DNA of 64,000 nucleotides. It comes from Hymenobacter nivis (GTDB lineage: Bacteria > Bacteroidota > Bacteroidia > Cytophagales > Hymenobacteraceae). Positions 60,983 through 64,000 of the stretch are shown here, one piece after another (position 1 is the stretch's first letter; every line of letters starts with the position of its first letter). Where the stretch lies: positions 496,001-560,000 of the forward strand of contig NZ_CP029145.1 of NCBI RefSeq assembly GCF_003149515.1, given 5' to 3'. The translations under genes and the position numbers were made by a program. The notes below the pieces were generated by a model. The model had not been told where the DNA came from. It made no database searches and saw nothing but the letters and a program-made list of their open reading frames with translations.

Positions 60983-61300
60983 TTACCGCGCCGGGCTAAG
61001 CAACCCGCGGCGAATGGCCGCGTCGCGGCCGTAGATATCGGGCAGGAAGCGCAGATAGCTGTTTTCGGCCGTGCAAGTAGCGTAGCGGATGCAGCGCGCG
61101 ATGGGCCAGCGTAGGCGCGCATGGCGCAGGCGGGGCTGCCGGGTGCATGCTTCGCCGGAGGGCAGCTGCACGGCGCTACCCTCCCGATGCGGCAGGTATG
61201 TGGCCCGCTGCATGGGTTTTCCAGCCGCATGCAGCCGTAGCTGAGGGCGTGGGCCAGGCGGGGAAGTAGTGGCGCATCCCGTTCGGAAAGGCTCAGAGCC
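60983..61300 (-). pseudogene. L,D-transpeptidase (YkuD/YcbB type) C-terminal remnant
   Basis: On the minus strand, SYGCMRLENP matches the catalytic SHGCIRLExP motif of L,D-transpeptidases (His replaced by Tyr), and after a frame change RYATCTAENSYLRFLPDIYG then RDAAI matches the segment that follows the active site in YcbB-type enzymes. Frames shift near 61213, and the 5' part is missing. Confidence 0.5.
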
Positions 61301-61332
61301 TGTCTAACTTAATTTTTTGGCCCCTGGAATGG

Positions 61333-61415
61333 GGTAGAGACGCAGCCTGATGTTTCCGATTTGAACGGTGTCCGGACAAGTCGTCCTATTTGGAGACGCC
61401 AGGTTGCATCTCTAC
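61333..61415. repeat. Family B palindromic repeat, copy 2
   Basis: GTAGAGACGCAGCCTGATGT ... GGAGACGCCAGGTTGCATCT, with a TTTGAACGG inner block also seen in copy 1 at 40303. More degenerate than copy 1. Confidence 0.7.
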
Positions 61416-61502
61416 AGTAATCTGACGTTCACTCAAACAAGAACTGTGCTGATGCTTGATTATCAAAATTTTACGGTTTCACTACTTGTTGCTTAATTCT
61501 GA

Positions 61503-61838
61503 CTACTTAACTACTTGGCCCCCGGGGGCCCCCGGGGCGTTGGTGCTGGTTGCCGGCTCGACGGCCTCGTGGGCACGCCCGATGGCCGCCCGCTGTGCGT
61601 GGCGGCCATCGGAACCAACAAAACCTACCATTACTAAACTGGCCCCGACGGCCGCCTCCGCCACCGCCAACTCTTTGTGGAACAGGGCTCGGACGGCATA
61701 GCCCGCGGTCGCAAAGGCAACCGCTGCCTCCACCGGCCGGGGTTTGACGATATACAGCACCCAGGGCCGGAAAAATGCCCATATCGACGTACCCACGGCC
61801 CAGACGGGCAATGTGTGCTTCGCTGGCAGAGACCTCAA
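61503..61838 (-). CDS. Possible small membrane protein
   Basis: 111 residues (start MRSLPAKHTLPVWAVGTS). Hydrophobic stretches near 12-32 and 36-72 (AVAFATAGYAVRALFHKELA) suggest two membrane segments; the C-terminal third (EPATSTNAPGAPGG) is low complexity. No family recognised and no partner gene. It could be a real small gene or chance in GC-rich DNA. Confidence 0.35.
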   Translation of the reverse strand: MRSLPAKHTLPVWAVGTSIWAFFRPWVLYIVKPRPVEAAVAFATAGYAVRALFHKELAVAEAAVGASLVMVGFVGSDGRHAQRAAIGRAHEAVEPATSTNAPGAPGGQVVK

Positions 61839-61917
61839 AACCCTGTTAATTACCGCTCTGAAGCCGTGTACACGCTGCCCCTGCGGGCAAAAAGATTGCG
61901 GTAAAACGTTGATAGAT

Positions 61918-61990
61918 TGAACGCTGCGAGTTCGCGCGTGGGGCCGCTGCGCGATTGCCGTTCAACCGCGCGGGCTCGCAGTGCCCACGC
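61918..61990. repeat. Inverted repeat I, copy 1 (after the TlpA gene)
   Basis: ACGCTGCGAGTTCGCGCGTG and CGCGCGGGCTCGCAGTGCCC pair. The same arms occur at 62596-62683 on the other side of the gene, so the TlpA-like gene is bracketed by two copies. Confidence 0.7.
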
Positions 61991-62586
61991 TACTGGCCGG
62001 CCAGCTGCTGCAAGTAGGCGCGGAACTCGGCGGTGTCGTAGTCGGCCATGCCTTCGCGGCGAACGGCCACGGTGCCGTCGGGGCCAAGCACGAAGGTGGT
62101 GGGGATGGATTTGGTGTCGAACACTTTGGGCAGCGGCGCGGCCGGGAAAAAAACCGGAAACGTATAGCCGGCCTGCTCCACCACGCGGCGGGCCCGGTCG
62201 GGTTTTTCATCGAGCGACACCATCACGAAGGCCACGCGGGTGGTATCTACCTGGCTGTACAGGTGCTGAAGCGCGGGCATTTCGGCGCGGCAGGGCGGAC
62301 ACCAACTGGCCCACAGGTTCATTACCACCACTTTACCGGCGAAGCGACGCAGGTTGGTGGGGCGGCCGTCGAGGGTGTAGAGCGGCGCATCGGGCAGCTG
62401 CCTGGGGGCCCCGGCGCGGGCGGGCCGGGCGGCGGGCAGTGTGGGCCGCCACAGCCCGGTGGCCAGCAGGCCCCGTTGCAGCGTGCCTACCACGGGCGCC
62501 TTGAGGTCGGTAAAAAACACCACAGCCAGGCTGCCCCAAAGCAGGCCTTGGGTGAGGTTGGCACGGTGGCGTTGGAAAAAGGCCAT
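61990..62586 (-). CDS. TlpA-like thioredoxin-fold protein
   Basis: 198 residues with an N-terminal membrane anchor (about 13-30, LLWGSLAVVFFTDLKA) and a periplasmic thioredoxin fold. The redox motif WASWCPPCRAEMP and the cis-Pro segment SIPTTFVLGPDGTV are intact. It likely reduces disulfides or haem-ligation Cys in the periplasm, as TlpA/ResA proteins do. Palindromic repeats lie on both sides and it has no operon partner. Confidence 0.92.
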   Translation of the reverse strand: MAFFQRHRANLTQGLLWGSLAVVFFTDLKAPVVGTLQRGLLATGLWRPTLPAARPARAGAPRQLPDAPLYTLDGRPTNLRRFAGKVVVMNLWASWCPPCRAEMPALQHLYSQVDTTRVAFVMVSLDEKPDRARRVVEQAGYTFPVFFPAAPLPKVFDTKSIPTTFVLGPDGTVAVRREGMADYDTAEFRAYLQQLAGQ

Positions 62587-62595
62587 TGGATAGGG

Positions 62596-62683
62596 AATAG
62601 CGTGGACGCTGCGAGTCCGCGCGCTGAACGGACGGGAAAGGTGGCTAGCGACGCCACGCGCAGACTCGCAGCGACTAAGCTAC
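62596..62683. repeat. Inverted repeat I, copy 2 (before the TlpA gene)
   Basis: GACGCTGCGAGTCCGCGCGC pairs with CGCGCAGACTCGCAGCGAC. It is the first of three different palindromes in a row up to 62917. Confidence 0.75.
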
Positions 62684-62697
62684 TCATACTGCTCACG

Positions 62698-62816
62698 AAG
62701 TAGAATGCGAAAACGAAGTAGGATGCGGGGTTTTCCCCCGCCCGTCATTGAACGGTTCAGTCGGCTTTCGTTTAACGATGGGCGGGGACAAGCCTCGCAC
62801 CCTACTTCGTGACGAG
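62698..62816. repeat. Inverted repeat J
   Basis: Arms CACGAAGTAGAATGCG ... ACGAAGTAGGATGCGGGGTT with CCCCCGCCCGTC, against GACGGGCGGGGAC-like and CTCGCACCCTACTTCGTG. Long imperfect palindrome with no second copy in the window. Confidence 0.7.
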
Positions 62817-62828
62817 TATAGCGGTTAT

Positions 62829-62917
62829 GTTGTCATGGTGAACGCAGTGAAGCATCTTGCCAGGTCAGCACAAGGCGTTCAGCGGGGATAAGATGCTTCA
62901 CTACGTTCACCGGACAG
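62829..62917. repeat. Family A palindromic repeat, copy 8
   Basis: Arms TGTCATGGTGAACGCAGTGA and TCACTACGTTCACCGGACA, inner arms AGCATCTTG / AAGATGCT. It lies 11 bp past the 3' end of the secreted-protein gene and may act as its transcription end. Confidence 0.8.
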
Positions 62918-62927
62918 TTGTAGCCCC

Positions 62928-64000
62928 TTACTTGAGAAGCGTGACGGTACCGGTTTGGCGAATGAATTGGCCGGTTTCGTCGGTTTGCTCGAAGCGCCAC
63001 ACGTACACGCCGTTCACGGGCGCGTGGCCGTTGATGGTGCCGTCCCAGGTGGTGGCGTGGTCGGTGGCGCGGAACACCTGCTGGCCGTTGCGGTCCACGA
63101 CGATCAGTACGAAATTCTCCAAAAACCGGCCCTTCACCTCAAACACGTCGTTCAGCCCGTCGCCGTTGGGCGTGAAGGCGTTGGGCAGCAGCAGGCGGGC
63201 GCGGCGCGGTACCTGCGCCACGCTGGAGTAGCTGAACGTACCCGCCGGGATGCCGGCCCCGCTGATTTGCAGGCGGTAACGCAGCACCTGGCGGTCAGCC
63301 GGCGGCTGGGCATCGGTGGTACTGAGGGCCGCGATGGGGGCGGCCGTGGCTAGCGCCGTGCCGTCGGGGGACAGGGTTTGGAGGGCGTAGGCGGTGGGCT
63401 GGCTGGGGTCGGGGCCGATGAAGGCCGACCAACTGAGGCTCACCGCGGTGGCTTCGTCGTCGAGGGCCCGGGCGGCGAGGATGCTTGGGCAGCCCACGCT
63501 GCTCTCGGCCGACGTGTTGCCGCACAAGTCGGTGAGGCGCAGCGAGTAGCATACGGCGGTGAGCGTTGCCGCGCCGGTTGAGTCGGTGACGGTGCGTCCG
63601 TTGGTGGCCGTGATAAAATCGGAAACTGGGCCCGCGCTGGGCAGGCGGCGGTAGCGCAGCGTGCCCCCAGCCGGCACGGGGCCCCCGGGTAGGCCGGGGG
63701 TGAGCGTCGGCCGGTTCTGCAAGTCGAAGCTGGCCACGAGGCGGGGCGTGGGCGGGGCCAGGTTGGAGGCGGCTACCAGGCTAGCTTCGTTGGACAGCAC
63801 GGCCCCGCCGTCGGTGCTCACGCGGTAGGTATAGCTGGTGCCGCACACCACGTTGGGGTCTTCCAGCCCGCCGTTGATGGGGGTCAGATTGTTGACGGCC
63901 AAGCCGTTGCGCGTAACGGAGTAGGGCCCCGGGCTAGGGTTGGCGTCGGTCAGCAGCAGCTGGTTGCGGCCCTGCGCCGAGGCCACAGCCAGGCCCAGGG
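62928..64000 (-). CDS. Secreted protein with type IX sorting (gliding C-terminal) domain, N-terminus off the right edge
   Basis: At least 357 codons, open at the right edge (an internal GTG at 63986 is not the true start). The visible part holds fibronectin/Ig-like beta modules with Cys pairs (CGTSYTYRVSTDGG; TAVCYSLRLTDLCGNTS; STDAQPPADRQVLRYRLQIS) and ends in a CHU_C/TIGR04131-type domain: LLLPNAFTPNGDGLNDVFEV, VDRNGQQVFRA, WDGTINGHAPVNGVYVWRFE, TGTVTLLK. This tail directs secretion through the type IX system (type B signal) and attachment to the surface. It fits the gld genes at 11-14.6 kb. Confidence 0.93.
   Translation of the reverse strand, partial: LGLAVASAQGRNQLLLTDANPSPGPYSVTRNGLAVNNLTPINGGLEDPNVVCGTSYTYRVSTDGGAVLSNEASLVAASNLAPPTPRLVASFDLQNRPTLTPGLPGGPVPAGGTLRYRRLPSAGPVSDFITATNGRTVTDSTGAATLTAVCYSLRLTDLCGNTSAESSVGCPSILAARALDDEATAVSLSWSAFIGPDPSQPTAYALQTLSPDGTALATAAPIAALSTTDAQPPADRQVLRYRLQISGAGIPAGTFSYSSVAQVPRRARLLLPNAFTPNGDGLNDVFEVKGRFLENFVLIVVDRNGQQVFRATDHATTWDGTINGHAPVNGVYVWRFEQTDETGQFIRQTGTVTLLK

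Noticed and set aside
1..64000. CRISPR array
   Set aside because: No run of short direct repeats with regular unique spacers was found; the repeats present are dispersed palindromes.

Overview
The window looks like a piece of chromosome from a GC-rich member of the Bacteroidota, most probably a Hymenobacter-like cytophagal bacterium (inference). The reasons are a gldA-gldF-gldG gliding-motility ABC transporter set, a secreted protein with a type IX secretion (CHU_C, gliding C-terminal) sorting domain at the right edge, the long form of IspG, a type III glutamine synthetase, promoters of the TAnnTTTG type, and a GC-rich genome saturated with GGGGCC strings.

Layout. 0-4 kb: a two-component pair (response regulator then histidine kinase, cut by the left edge), a frameshifted DUF937/OmpA protein and a TPR protein. 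4-7.5 kb: etfB-etfA, a bifunctional-nuclease/UVR protein and a DinB/YfiT hydrolase. 7.5-14.6 kb: an MlaE/MlaF lipid transporter, two short-chain dehydrogenases and the gldAFG set. 14.6-24.3 kb: an AT-rich gap with a tRNA-like 3' end, an orphan antitoxin-like gene, mtaB, glnN, two unknown genes, a broken PAS protein, a quinone oxidoreductase and ispG. 24.3-26.7 kb: an AT-rich PIN-domain gene split by an IS5-type element, next to the stump of a phytanoyl-CoA dioxygenase gene. 26.9-31.5 kb: a DctA-type symporter, small genes, an IS630-family element and a MITE-like element. 31.5-44.8 kb: two large peptidases, a RelE-type toxin-antitoxin pair, leuS with an AT-rich internal patch, dnaG, a glycosyltransferase and ybaB. 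44.8-48.7 kb: a graveyard of gene stumps followed by a DUF262/GmrSD-like gene bounded by integron-attC-like sites and carrying a nonsense codon. 48.7-51.8 kb: an HlyD/FtsX/LolD efflux or lipoprotein export operon. 52-60.7 kb: a stress island (Dps, P-type ATPase stump, universal stress proteins, M50-CBS protease, six-BON protein, copper-binding four-helix protein, two copies of an unknown small family), much of it decayed. 61-64 kb: a transpeptidase stump, a TlpA-like thioredoxin between palindromes, and the type IX-secreted protein.

How it fits together. The left half is mostly housekeeping and energy genes in short operons. The right half holds a set of stress and anaerobic-type genes being lost: dps is cut by a 156-bp inverted-repeat element exactly between the codons of its conserved His-Trp pair, one universal stress gene has two in-frame stops, and lactate dehydrogenase, glycogen phosphorylase, P-type ATPase and L,D-transpeptidase survive only as pieces. 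The window also holds several families of non-coding palindromic repeats, the commonest of which occurs eight times and is itself the target of the IS630 insertion.
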